Origin: Paenibacillus andongensis
GTDB lineage: Bacteria; Bacillota; Bacilli; Paenibacillales; NBRC-103111
Assembly: GCF_025369935.1 (NCBI RefSeq)
Contig: NZ_CP104467.1
Coordinates: forward strand, 2,425,001-2,489,000
Direction: 5' to 3'
DNA: 64,000 nt
The translations under genes and the position numbers were made by a program. Below are positions 45,056-53,350 of this stretch, piece by piece. How positions within the stretch are numbered: the first letter of the stretch is position 1; each line of letters begins with the position of its first letter. The notes beneath the pieces are model-generated. The model was not told where the DNA came from. It saw nothing but the letters and a program-made list of their open reading frames with translations, and ran no database searches.

Positions 45056-46606
45056 ATGTTTAACGTGTTGATCGTGGACGACGAAAAATTTGAACGTGAC
45101 GGGATCAAATTTCTGCTCTCCAAATACAACTTTAATGTTAGCGTTACCGAAGCTCAAAATGGTAAAGAGGCGCTTGATTATCTTCTTCAGCATGAAGTGG
45201 ATGTACTGATTACGGATATTAGAATGCCGATCATGGATGGAATAAGCTTGGTGAAATCGCTTAGAAAGCATAACGAATCGTTGAAAATCGTCATTTCCAG
45301 CGCATACGGCGAATTCGAATATGCGAAGAAAGCCATCGAGCTTGGCGTGGAGCATTATATATTAAAACCAGTCGACATCGAAGAGTTTATAGACGTCATT
45401 CGAAAAGTGTTCAGTTCGTGCGAAGCCGGAAGAATAGAGAAAGAAAGAAGAGAGAAGCTGCTCGCGGGTTATCATCGAAGTATCAAATACGAGAAGGAAC
45501 AAATCATGCTGGATCTCATCCATGGGGCAGTCGTCGATGTGCCGATGAAGACAAGAATGCGACAATCCGATTTCGATTACCAATATAACTGCTTCCAATT
45601 GATCTTGATCCAAGCGAACTTCAAAATATTTGATTGGGTGGCCTATCGGCTGGAGAACGATTTGCGCATCATGATCCAAACGCCATATGACCATGTCAAT
45701 CTGAACGAATATCAAAGCGTGATCTTGTTAAAATCTCACCATACGCTCGTACATTCCGAATTGCTGGAGATTGGCAACCGGATGCAGCAGTTTTTTACGA
45801 ATAATGACATGACCTCCGCGTGGATCGTATTCGGCAGATCGATAAACAAGATAGAGGATCTTCATGATACCTATGCGGATATGGAGACAATGCTTGATTA
45901 TCATCTATTCGGTCGTGAGGAAGGCAGTGTATTGTTCGCGGATCAGTTCTTTGTTAAGGAAGAGCATCCTTCCTCAATCATAAACCGGGATTTGGAGGAT
46001 ATAAAGTGCTTGATTCGACTTCGTAACCTCAAAGAAGGGAAGAGGCACATCTCCTTGTTCTTTGACGAGCTTCAGGATAACAATCATTTCTCCAGTATTT
46101 ACGTCAAGCATATGTGCGTGGAGATTATAAAAGAAATTTGCGCAAATTACCCCATACACGCTCATAAATTTCAAAGTGTCATTCGAGACGTGTATGTAAT
46201 TCGGACACCCGCTGACATCAAGAAGATTATTTACGCTTTGCTCGATAATGAAGATTCCGATACGACTAGCGACAATATCGACCAGAATCGTAAAGTGATC
46301 CAGGAAGTTATTGACCTTATCGCCAAACAGTACAATCAGGATATTAGCTTGGACACGATCGCTTCAGGTGTTCATTTGTCCCCAAGCTATTTAAGTCATC
46401 TGTTTAAGAAAGAGACAGGTGAAAGTATGGTCAAATATATTACAAGCATAAGACTTAAGGAAGCCAGCCATTACTTGAGGAGTACGAATATGAAGATCGT
46501 TGACATCAGTAAAGAAGTGGGGTTCTCCAATTTGCCTTACTTCTGTACTTTATTCAAGAACTATTATGGTCTTACCCCTGCAAAGTATAGGGAGAGAGTA
46601 GAATGA
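45056..46606 (+). CDS. YesN-type response regulator with AraC output domain
   Basis: Response regulator of 516 aa. The receiver (residues 1-120) has the VDDE acidic pocket, phospho-acceptor Asp54 in VLITDIRMP and Lys in LKPVD. A central linker region follows. The C-terminus is an AraC double HTH (DTIASGVHLSPSYLSHLFKK; DISKEVGFSNLPYFCTLFKN). GGGAGGA precedes the ATG by 5-11 bp. Its stop overlaps the kinase start by 4 bp. It should activate the transporter and hydrolase genes directly downstream. Confidence 0.92.
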   Translation: MFNVLIVDDEKFERDGIKFLLSKYNFNVSVTEAQNGKEALDYLLQHEVDVLITDIRMPIMDGISLVKSLRKHNESLKIVISSAYGEFEYAKKAIELGVEHYILKPVDIEEFIDVIRKVFSSCEAGRIEKERREKLLAGYHRSIKYEKEQIMLDLIHGAVVDVPMKTRMRQSDFDYQYNCFQLILIQANFKIFDWVAYRLENDLRIMIQTPYDHVNLNEYQSVILLKSHHTLVHSELLEIGNRMQQFFTNNDMTSAWIVFGRSINKIEDLHDTYADMETMLDYHLFGREEGSVLFADQFFVKEEHPSSIINRDLEDIKCLIRLRNLKEGKRHISLFFDELQDNNHFSSIYVKHMCVEIIKEICANYPIHAHKFQSVIRDVYVIRTPADIKKIIYALLDNEDSDTTSDNIDQNRKVIQEVIDLIAKQYNQDISLDTIASGVHLSPSYLSHLFKKETGESMVKYITSIRLKEASHYLRSTNMKIVDISKEVGFSNLPYFCTLFKNYYGLTPAKYRERVE

Positions 46607-48306
46607 AGCGGGCCCACCGGAATTTTCAATTCGCTTCTATTAGGCAAAAACTGTTCTTCTCTTATATATTACTAATTGTGATCCCGATTGTGGTATTGGG
46701 CTTGTATTCTTATTATCAGTCTAAGTTATTGCTCCAAAAACAGGCTCTACAGGGAATACAAGAGACGATTCGAACGATTTCTGACAATATGGACTATAAG
46801 GCGGATCAATATAACCGGATTATGGATTCCATTGTGTACAATACTGGCATCCTTAAAATATTCAATAACGATTATACGGACGTATCCAATTTATCTTATG
46901 ATTTAAGAAGCTACCTAGATCCTACGTTCAACATGATTAAGGGAATGAACAAGGAGATTATTCAGCTTACCGTTTACACGCAAAATAAACTGCCGGAATA
47001 CGGCGATTTCATTCAAAACAGCAGCCGTGTATCGGAAACGAATTGGTACCGGAGCGCCTCGGCTAACGTTAATACGGAATGGTATTGGGAAGATGGAAAC
47101 TTGATCGTAGCCAGGAAAATACCGGACATATTCCAGCTCCGAAATCCCAGTACAGTCTCTATGAATCTTACCTATAGCAAAATGTTCGAAGGTGTGCAGG
47201 GCAAAGAAATGAACAATTTCGGTATCGTCGTAAGAGATAAGAATGCAAATGTCGTTTACAGCAATTCCGCCTACCTCAAACAACGCCCCCTTTTTGAGGC
47301 TATGGGCAAATCCTCCAAGATCGGAAATCAAGAATACTTCATTATCGAAGAGCAAATTCAGCATCCGAACTGGACGTTATCTTATTTTATTCCGCTTCAT
47401 GAGGTATCTATCAATGCAACGAGCATCATTAAAGCGACTGTTATTATCGTACTCGTATGTTTTTTAATCCTGCTGCTGATGATTTGGATGTTTTCCAACA
47501 TGTTTACCATACCGATCAAACGGTTGATCCATAAAATGAAACTGATCGAAAACGGGAATTTGGATATCGTCGTCTCTTCCAATTCAATAGACGAATTCGG
47601 CATACTGACCAATCGATTCGGACAAATGCTGCAAAAAATAAATGAGTTGATTCTGGTTGGTTATCAGAACAAGATCGATCGACAGAAAGCGGAATTTAAG
47701 GCTCTCCAATCCCAAATTAACCCTCATTTCCTTTACAATACGCTGTCTGCGATTAAGTGGAAGTCCGTTCAGGCTGGACAGGAGGAGATCAGCAAAATCG
47801 TCACCTCGCTCTCCAAATTTTATCGAACGGCGTTGAACAAAGGGGACACTATCATTTCCGTACGTGAAGAAGTTGTCAATATGAGATCCTATGTGGAGAT
47901 CATGCTGATAATGAGAGAAAGCAGCTTCGACGTTCATTACGATTTTGAAGAAGACATCTTTCGTTATGTGACCATTAGTTTGATTTTGCAGCCTATCGTA
48001 GAAAATTGTATCGAGCATGGGATCGCGGGCAAAACGGACGGGCGGGGCACGATCACGGTAACAGGACGAAGCCGTGACGGGTATATCGAGATCACGGTAG
48101 AGGATAACGGAGTCGGCATGACGGAGGAGAAAGCGCGAGAAGTGTTGTCTCGGGAATCCAGAGGCTATGGGTTGAAAAATGTAAACGACCGGTTAAAGCT
48201 GTTTTTCGGCGAAGAGTACGGTATCTCGATTGAAAGCACCCTGGGGAAAGGAACAGTAATGACCGTTCGCTTTCCGAAAGGAGAGGAGCCATTGCCCGGC
48301 ATGTGA
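46603..48306 (+). CDS. YesM-type sensor histidine kinase
   Basis: Membrane kinase of 567 aa. Helix 1 is near residues 16-38 and helix 2 near 275-300; between them is a Cache-like sensor of about 230 residues. HAMP follows (FTIPIKRLIHKMKLIENGNL). The phospho-His is in QINPHFLYNTLSAIKWKSV; the ATP-binding domain has IVENCIEHGI, VEDNGVGM and RGYGLKNVNDRL. It overlaps the regulator gene by ATGA, so the pair is co-translated. It probably reads extracellular sugar or binding-protein occupancy for block G. Confidence 0.92.
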   Translation: MKRAHRNFQFASIRQKLFFSYILLIVIPIVVLGLYSYYQSKLLLQKQALQGIQETIRTISDNMDYKADQYNRIMDSIVYNTGILKIFNNDYTDVSNLSYDLRSYLDPTFNMIKGMNKEIIQLTVYTQNKLPEYGDFIQNSSRVSETNWYRSASANVNTEWYWEDGNLIVARKIPDIFQLRNPSTVSMNLTYSKMFEGVQGKEMNNFGIVVRDKNANVVYSNSAYLKQRPLFEAMGKSSKIGNQEYFIIEEQIQHPNWTLSYFIPLHEVSINATSIIKATVIIVLVCFLILLLMIWMFSNMFTIPIKRLIHKMKLIENGNLDIVVSSNSIDEFGILTNRFGQMLQKINELILVGYQNKIDRQKAEFKALQSQINPHFLYNTLSAIKWKSVQAGQEEISKIVTSLSKFYRTALNKGDTIISVREEVVNMRSYVEIMLIMRESSFDVHYDFEEDIFRYVTISLILQPIVENCIEHGIAGKTDGRGTITVTGRSRDGYIEITVEDNGVGMTEEKAREVLSRESRGYGLKNVNDRLKLFFGEEYGISIESTLGKGTVMTVRFPKGEEPLPGM

Positions 48307-48473
48307 ATCGAACACGACCGAATGAAAGACACGCATGCATGGAGCGTTACTACGGTGCGCGTTCCTTTGCGTTCGATCGGATAATGTTCCAAATTTATTG
48401 AAGCATATCTAAAGAATCTGAAATTGTCGGCGTGAACGGAAACTTCTACAATAAATACAAGGAGGTGGACGTT

Positions 48474-49382
48474 CTGGACAGCAGAATGAGGAGCTTCAAG
48501 AAGTATAAGGTGCTGTATGTGATGATGCTGCCCGCGATAGCTTATTACATCCTTTTCCATTATGTTCCGATGTATGGTGCTGTGCTGGCCTTTAAGGATT
48601 TTCAGCTTATGAAGGGGATATGGTATAGTCCGTGGATTGGTATGCACCATTTTATGTATGCGTTTTCAGATCCAGTATTTTTGCAAGTGCTGAAAAATAC
48701 GATCATCATCAGCTTTTACAAATTAATATTCGGCTTCCCTGTTCCGGTCGTGTTTGCCCTGCTGTTGAATGAAGTAGCCAGTGCAAAGTTCAAAAAATTA
48801 GCTCAAACAATCTCTTATTTACCGCATTTTATTTCGTGGGTGGTGATGGCGGGTATCTTCATGAGTATCCTCTCGATAGACGGGCTCGTCAATTCCGTTA
48901 TCAAGCTGCTAGGGATGGATCCTGTCTTGTTTATGGGAAATGAACAGTATTTTCGGCTCATTCTCGTATTGACGGAAATTTATAAAAGCTTCGGCTGGGG
49001 AGCGATCGTATATTTCGCCGCCATTTCGGGCATTAACGGTGAATTATATGAAGCGGCCATTATCGACGGCGCAGGCAGATTCAAAAGGGTTATTTACATT
49101 ACGATCCCCATGCTCGCTCCAGTCATGGCCATCCTGTTAATTTTGTCGATGGCGGGAATTCTGGATGCCGGGTTCGATCAAATTTTCAATATGTATAGTG
49201 TTAACGTATACCGGGTCTCGGACATAATCGATACGTATGTGTACAGAAAAGGCATGGTCGAGATGAAGTACAGCTATGCAACAGCGGTAGGGTTATTTAA
49301 ATCGGTCGTTGCCTTGATCATGATCGTAACAGTTAATCAGGTTATCAAGACGATGGGCGGAAAAGAGCATGCATTATGGTAA
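48474..49382 (+). CDS. LplB-type sugar ABC transporter permease, probable CTG start
   Basis: Membrane subunit of the block G importer, with helix YVMMLPAIAYYILFHYVPMY and EAA loop LYEAAIIDGAGRFKRVIYIT. The frame is open from GTG 48432, but that codon has no good ribosome-binding site. GGAGGTGG at 48461-48468 is ideally placed (7 bp) for an in-frame CTG at 48474; ATG 48486 is 18 bp away and too far. An initiating CTG is thus likely, giving 302 aa. Its stop region ATGGTAA touches the next frame, so the permeases are coupled. Confidence 0.85.
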   Translation: MDSRMRSFKKYKVLYVMMLPAIAYYILFHYVPMYGAVLAFKDFQLMKGIWYSPWIGMHHFMYAFSDPVFLQVLKNTIIISFYKLIFGFPVPVVFALLLNEVASAKFKKLAQTISYLPHFISWVVMAGIFMSILSIDGLVNSVIKLLGMDPVLFMGNEQYFRLILVLTEIYKSFGWGAIVYFAAISGINGELYEAAIIDGAGRFKRVIYITIPMLAPVMAILLILSMAGILDAGFDQIFNMYSVNVYRVSDIIDTYVYRKGMVEMKYSYATAVGLFKSVVALIMIVTVNQVIKTMGGKEHALW

Positions 49383-49405
49383 AACCGGCATCTGGCGGAG
49401 GGCTT

Positions 49406-50281
49406 ATGAAGAAAACGAAAAGTGAAAAATGGTTTGATATCGTGCTGTATGCGCTCGTATCAGGAATCCTATTGGTTACCTTGCTGCCGTTCTGGAATCA
49501 GATTGTCATCTCCCTATCTTCAGGCAAGGGAGCCTATTCATCCGGGCTGATGTTGGTGCCTCAGAATTTTTCTTTAGCCGCTTATAAGCTAGCTCTGGAA
49601 TTCACAGGCTTGTGGACCGGTTATGGAAACACGCTGCTGAGGACGGTGCTCGGAGTAACCCTAAGCCTCATATTTACTTCGATGTTGGCTTATCCTCTTT
49701 CCAAGTTGGATCTGCCGCTTAACAGAACGATCACGATGTTCATCTTGTTTACCATGATCTTCAGCGGAGGCTTAATTCCTTCCTTTCTGCTAATCAAAAA
49801 TTTGGGTCTATTGGACACGATATGGGCGTTAGTGCTGCCGTCCATGGTCGGTACGTACAACGTTCTCATTATGAGAAATTTTTTTCGATCGTTGCCGGAA
49901 AGTCTAGAAGAGTCAGCGAAGGTGGACGGCGCGGGTTATTTTACGATTTTCTGCAGGATCACGCTCCCCTTGTCGAAGCCTGTTCTGGCAACGGTAGCGC
50001 TATGGGTAGCGGTTTATCATTGGAACGCATGGTTCGACGCCATGATTTATATTAAGGATCCTGGCAAGCAGGTGCTGCAAATCGTGCTTCGTAAAATCGT
50101 GCTCGAAAACAACCTCGATTCTATGCAGGCTTTGGTCAACAGGACGGATACGACGAAGCATTTGGGCAGAGAATTGTATGCGACTATCGTGATCTTGTCT
50201 ATTTTGCCTATGCTGATCATTTATCCGTTCGTGCAAAGGTTTTTCGTCCAAGGTATTATGCTGGGGGCTGTTAAAGGTTAA
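49406..50281 (+). CDS. LplC-type sugar ABC transporter permease
   Basis: Second permease of block G (291 aa). The EAA loop reads SLEESAKVDGAGYFTIFCRI and the C-terminus FVQGIMLGAVKG is typical. The frame opens at ATG 49376, which overlaps the stop of the previous gene, but GGAGGG ends 3-4 bp before ATG 49406 and gives the usual short N-terminus for the family. Both starts are plausible. The binding protein gene follows after 62 bp. Confidence 0.88.
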   Translation: MKKTKSEKWFDIVLYALVSGILLVTLLPFWNQIVISLSSGKGAYSSGLMLVPQNFSLAAYKLALEFTGLWTGYGNTLLRTVLGVTLSLIFTSMLAYPLSKLDLPLNRTITMFILFTMIFSGGLIPSFLLIKNLGLLDTIWALVLPSMVGTYNVLIMRNFFRSLPESLEESAKVDGAGYFTIFCRITLPLSKPVLATVALWVAVYHWNAWFDAMIYIKDPGKQVLQIVLRKIVLENNLDSMQALVNRTDTTKHLGRELYATIVILSILPMLIIYPFVQRFFVQGIMLGAVKG

Positions 50282-50343
50282 TCCGTTGTAGGACAGGGGA
50301 AGCCTTTATCAATAAATACACAATATAAAAAGGGCGTGAATCA

Positions 50344-51945
50344 ATGAAGAAGAAAGCGTTAGCAGGCAGTATTATGGCAGTTACGCTTGTGATCCTGACC
50401 GCATGTACCGGTCAGGGCAATCAAAGCTCCAATGGAGATGCGGCGGCGACGTCTGGTGTCCCTGGTAAGGAAGAACGGTACAAACTGACTTTCTTGAGCT
50501 GGGCCAGTGACAAAATGACGGATCAGCCTTATGCAGTCAAAGTGATACAGGACAAGTTTAACGTAAACATCACCATTGACCCGGAGAAGGCGGAAACGTA
50601 TCAGCAGCAGCTGCTTTTGGATATCGCTTCGGGAAAGGTGCCCGATTATTGGGTGGATTTGAAAATGCCCGACTACGATAAATTTGTCGCACAGGGCATT
50701 CCAGCCGAGCTTTCAGAGGACTTCATCAAACAGAACGCTCCCAATTATTATAAATGGCTGGTCAAAAATTTGGGCCAAGACCCATTTAAGTATCAACGCC
50801 GGGACGGCAAAATCTACTCCTTGCCGATTATTTGGACGCTTGGCAGCGATGGTATGGTCGTCGGCATCCGAAACGACTGGTTGAAAAATGTAGGGATTAC
50901 CAAGGTGCCGGAAACTCTCGGCGAGCTGGAAGCAGCGTTAATCAAATTCAGAAACGACGACCCCGATAAAAACGGTAAGAAAGATACGTACGGTATGACC
51001 GCAAAAGCCGAGCTGCAGCCTGGGGTGATGCCGTTCTCGGATATGTTCACCTCAATCTTCGCCGCATTCGGCGTGTATCCAGGAGCATTCACAGAAGAAA
51101 ACGGGAAAATTGTCAAGGGAGAAATTCAACCAGGCGCCAAGGATGCATTAACCCTACTAAATAAATGGTATAAACAGGACCTCATTGATCTTGAGTTTGC
51201 CGTGAACAAAAAAGCGAACGTAGATGATAAAATCATATCCGGAAAATATGGCGTAGTCGAAGCCTACTGGTGGAACTTCCTACCCGCAAGGGCGTTCTCC
51301 GGAGGCAAATACTTTGAGAAAATTCCAGGCGTAGATTGGGCGCTATTTGCCGGACCTAAAGGCCCGAATGGAGATTACGGCGTACTCCAGAAAAATCCGG
51401 TGGGCAATTCCGGTCAACAGTTTTCCAAGAAACTGGAAAAAGATCAAGGGAAACTGAAAAAGTACCTTGAGATTATGGATGCCTACAGCTTTAACGCGGA
51501 TGTTCGCGCCTCGGTCACCTACGGGGAAAAGGGAAAAACGTATAACGTTACGCCGGAAGGCGACTATCAATTTATTCCTCCGTATGACCAAGAAAGCGAA
51601 CGAATCAAGTTTGGAATCGGACCTCAATATCCGTTTATGGGCAGCTTTAACGATTATGATTTCCAGACTCCATTCATGACCGACGCGAAATATAGGGATT
51701 TGAGGAAAAAAGTCGAGCATATCGGCAAAGGAAAATATGATATTCTGGAGCCCGTATCCAGACCCGTGTTTAATGAGAATAAAGATAGACTCGATCAATT
51801 TGCCGTTAAAGCCTACATTGACTTCATTACCGGGAAACGGCCGATCAGTGAGTTTGACGCATTCGTTGCGGAATGGAATAAAATGGGTGGCGATCAAGTG
51901 ATGAAGGAAGCCCAACAAAAATACGAAGAATTGTTCAAAAAATAA
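50344..51945 (+). CDS. LplA-type extracellular solute-binding lipoprotein
   Basis: Substrate-binding lipoprotein (533 aa) of block G. The signal peptide ends VILTAC with Cys at about residue 21. The mature protein shows IRNDWLKNVGITKVPETLGE and a DPDKNGKKDTYGMT loop, which recalls the calcium-loop-like segment of the block A binding protein. It follows its permeases, the same gene order as block A, and is followed 25 bp later by the cupin gene. The ligand is probably related to that of block A since both feed the same duplicated cupin/GH36 module. Confidence 0.92.
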   Translation: MKKKALAGSIMAVTLVILTACTGQGNQSSNGDAAATSGVPGKEERYKLTFLSWASDKMTDQPYAVKVIQDKFNVNITIDPEKAETYQQQLLLDIASGKVPDYWVDLKMPDYDKFVAQGIPAELSEDFIKQNAPNYYKWLVKNLGQDPFKYQRRDGKIYSLPIIWTLGSDGMVVGIRNDWLKNVGITKVPETLGELEAALIKFRNDDPDKNGKKDTYGMTAKAELQPGVMPFSDMFTSIFAAFGVYPGAFTEENGKIVKGEIQPGAKDALTLLNKWYKQDLIDLEFAVNKKANVDDKIISGKYGVVEAYWWNFLPARAFSGGKYFEKIPGVDWALFAGPKGPNGDYGVLQKNPVGNSGQQFSKKLEKDQGKLKKYLEIMDAYSFNADVRASVTYGEKGKTYNVTPEGDYQFIPPYDQESERIKFGIGPQYPFMGSFNDYDFQTPFMTDAKYRDLRKKVEHIGKGKYDILEPVSRPVFNENKDRLDQFAVKAYIDFITGKRPISEFDAFVAEWNKMGGDQVMKEAQQKYEELFKK

Positions 51946-51970
51946 GAATGGAAAGAAGGAATGATTTTAA

Positions 51971-52333
51971 ATGAGAACGTATCGTTTACAGCAGTTGGCC
52001 GATGTTACGGAAGGACATATTTTGAAAGACATTATGCCGGGGGATTATCTCTCTTACGGCGGCCTTGCCTTCGAGAAGCCGGGAGCACGCGCTCATACCA
52101 ATGACGGTCCGGGCGGTATTGACTATCATGTGCACGAAGATTGCGAAGCTTTCCTTATCCTGCAGGGCAAAGGCGAGGTTGAAATCAATAAAGAACACAT
52201 GTACCCCGTAAAGACGGGAGATGTCGTCATTATTGAGCCGGGAGAGGACCATCATCTCATCTCAAGCGTGGAAGATCCTATTGTCGTTGTCTGGTGTCAT
52301 GCCGGATCGTCCCGCAATAAAAATCAAATGTAA
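51971..52333 (+). CDS. Small single-domain cupin protein (copy 2)
   Basis: A 120-residue cupin_2 protein, near-identical to the one at 5973-6356 and lacking that copy's short insertion. Candidate metal ligands are again in YHVHEDCEAF and GEDHHLISS. AAAGAAGGAATG precedes the ATG. Here it sits in the intact module cupin, oxidoreductase, GH36-like enzyme, all within 3.2 kb with gaps or overlaps under 20 bp. A role in binding or isomerising the sugar acted on by the two enzymes is a reasonable guess; no activity can be assigned. Confidence 0.87.
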   Translation: MRTYRLQQLADVTEGHILKDIMPGDYLSYGGLAFEKPGARAHTNDGPGGIDYHVHEDCEAFLILQGKGEVEINKEHMYPVKTGDVVIIEPGEDHHLISSVEDPIVVVWCHAGSSRNKNQM

Positions 52334-52348
52334 AGAAGCGAAGAGAGG

Positions 52349-53350
52349 ATGAGTAATATGAAGGCAGTTCTGGTCGGTTTAGGAAACTTCGGTTCAGGGT
52401 GGTACAAGAGACTGAGACGTCATGCTGGCGTGGAGGCGGTATGTGTTGTTGAAGCGAACGTTCAACTGCGCGAAACGATTGATCCGGAAACCCCGTTTTA
52501 TTCGTCATTGGAAGAAGCGATCAACAGCGAGAACCCCGATTTCGTCATTAATGTTACGCCTCCTCACATTCACACTGCGATTAACGAGATTGCGTTCGCG
52601 CATGGCCTGCCTGTGCTCTGCGAGAAGCCGATTTCGAATGAGATTACGGATGCGCAATATATTGTCGGTCAGGCTGAACTTAAAAACATCCCATTCATGA
52701 TTTCCGAAAATTACCGTTTCTTCGCTCCTGTGTTGAAGGCGAAGGAGCTTTTAGACAGTGGCGTTATCGGACATTTGTCATCGGTACACATCGAATTCGA
52801 CCGCTATCATGTCGTACCCGTTCCTTATTTTGGTCGGCTGGCAAACGGATTGCTGGAAGATGTTACGATTCATCATTTCGATATGATCCGTTATTTTACC
52901 GGTCAGGAAGCGGTGAAAGTGTTCGCTATGAATAGCAATCCGCCTGGAAGCTGGACGGAGACAACGACGATCCACCTTAGCGCTTGGATGGAGCTTGACG
53001 GCGGGACAGTCGTGGATTATCACGGCAGCATGATGGCCAAGGGAAAACTGACCGAATGGTATGGAGATTGGCGTTTCGAAGGAGCGGATGGCGCGATTGT
53101 GCTAACGAGCAACCAAGTGCAGCTTATGAAGGATGGAAAGGCTGATGAAGTGTACACTTTCGACGGGGTCGGAAACGTGCTGTCGATCGATGAATTTCTA
53201 AATGCATTGAAGGAAAAGCGGGAGCCAAGACCAAACGGAAGAGATTATTTAAAGTCGCAGAGTTTGGCGCACGCTGCTGCTGTATCGTCGAGAACGGGCA
53301 AAATGCTTTCCGTGGAGGAAGCACTGAAAGAGGCTGTCTTAAAATGCTGA
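52349..53350 (+). CDS. Gfo/Idh/MocA-family NAD(P)-dependent oxidoreductase
   Basis: Oxidoreductase of 333 aa with an N-terminal Rossmann fold (VLVGLGNFGSGWYKRL near residue 6), the dinucleotide-binding CEKPISNEI motif with conserved EKP Lys at about residue 93, and a C-terminal alpha/beta domain whose LLEDVTIHHFDMIRYFTG carries the usual His/Asp active-site residues. The family oxidises a sugar hydroxyl, often at C3. Next to a glycosidase it may take part in an oxidation-assisted cleavage route or act on the released sugar. ATG 52358 is an alternative start. Its end overlaps the GH36-like gene by 7 bp. The equivalent gene has been deleted from block A. Confidence 0.9.
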   Translation: MSNMKAVLVGLGNFGSGWYKRLRRHAGVEAVCVVEANVQLRETIDPETPFYSSLEEAINSENPDFVINVTPPHIHTAINEIAFAHGLPVLCEKPISNEITDAQYIVGQAELKNIPFMISENYRFFAPVLKAKELLDSGVIGHLSSVHIEFDRYHVVPVPYFGRLANGLLEDVTIHHFDMIRYFTGQEAVKVFAMNSNPPGSWTETTTIHLSAWMELDGGTVVDYHGSMMAKGKLTEWYGDWRFEGADGAIVLTSNQVQLMKDGKADEVYTFDGVGNVLSIDEFLNALKEKREPRPNGRDYLKSQSLAHAAAVSSRTGKMLSVEEALKEAVLKC

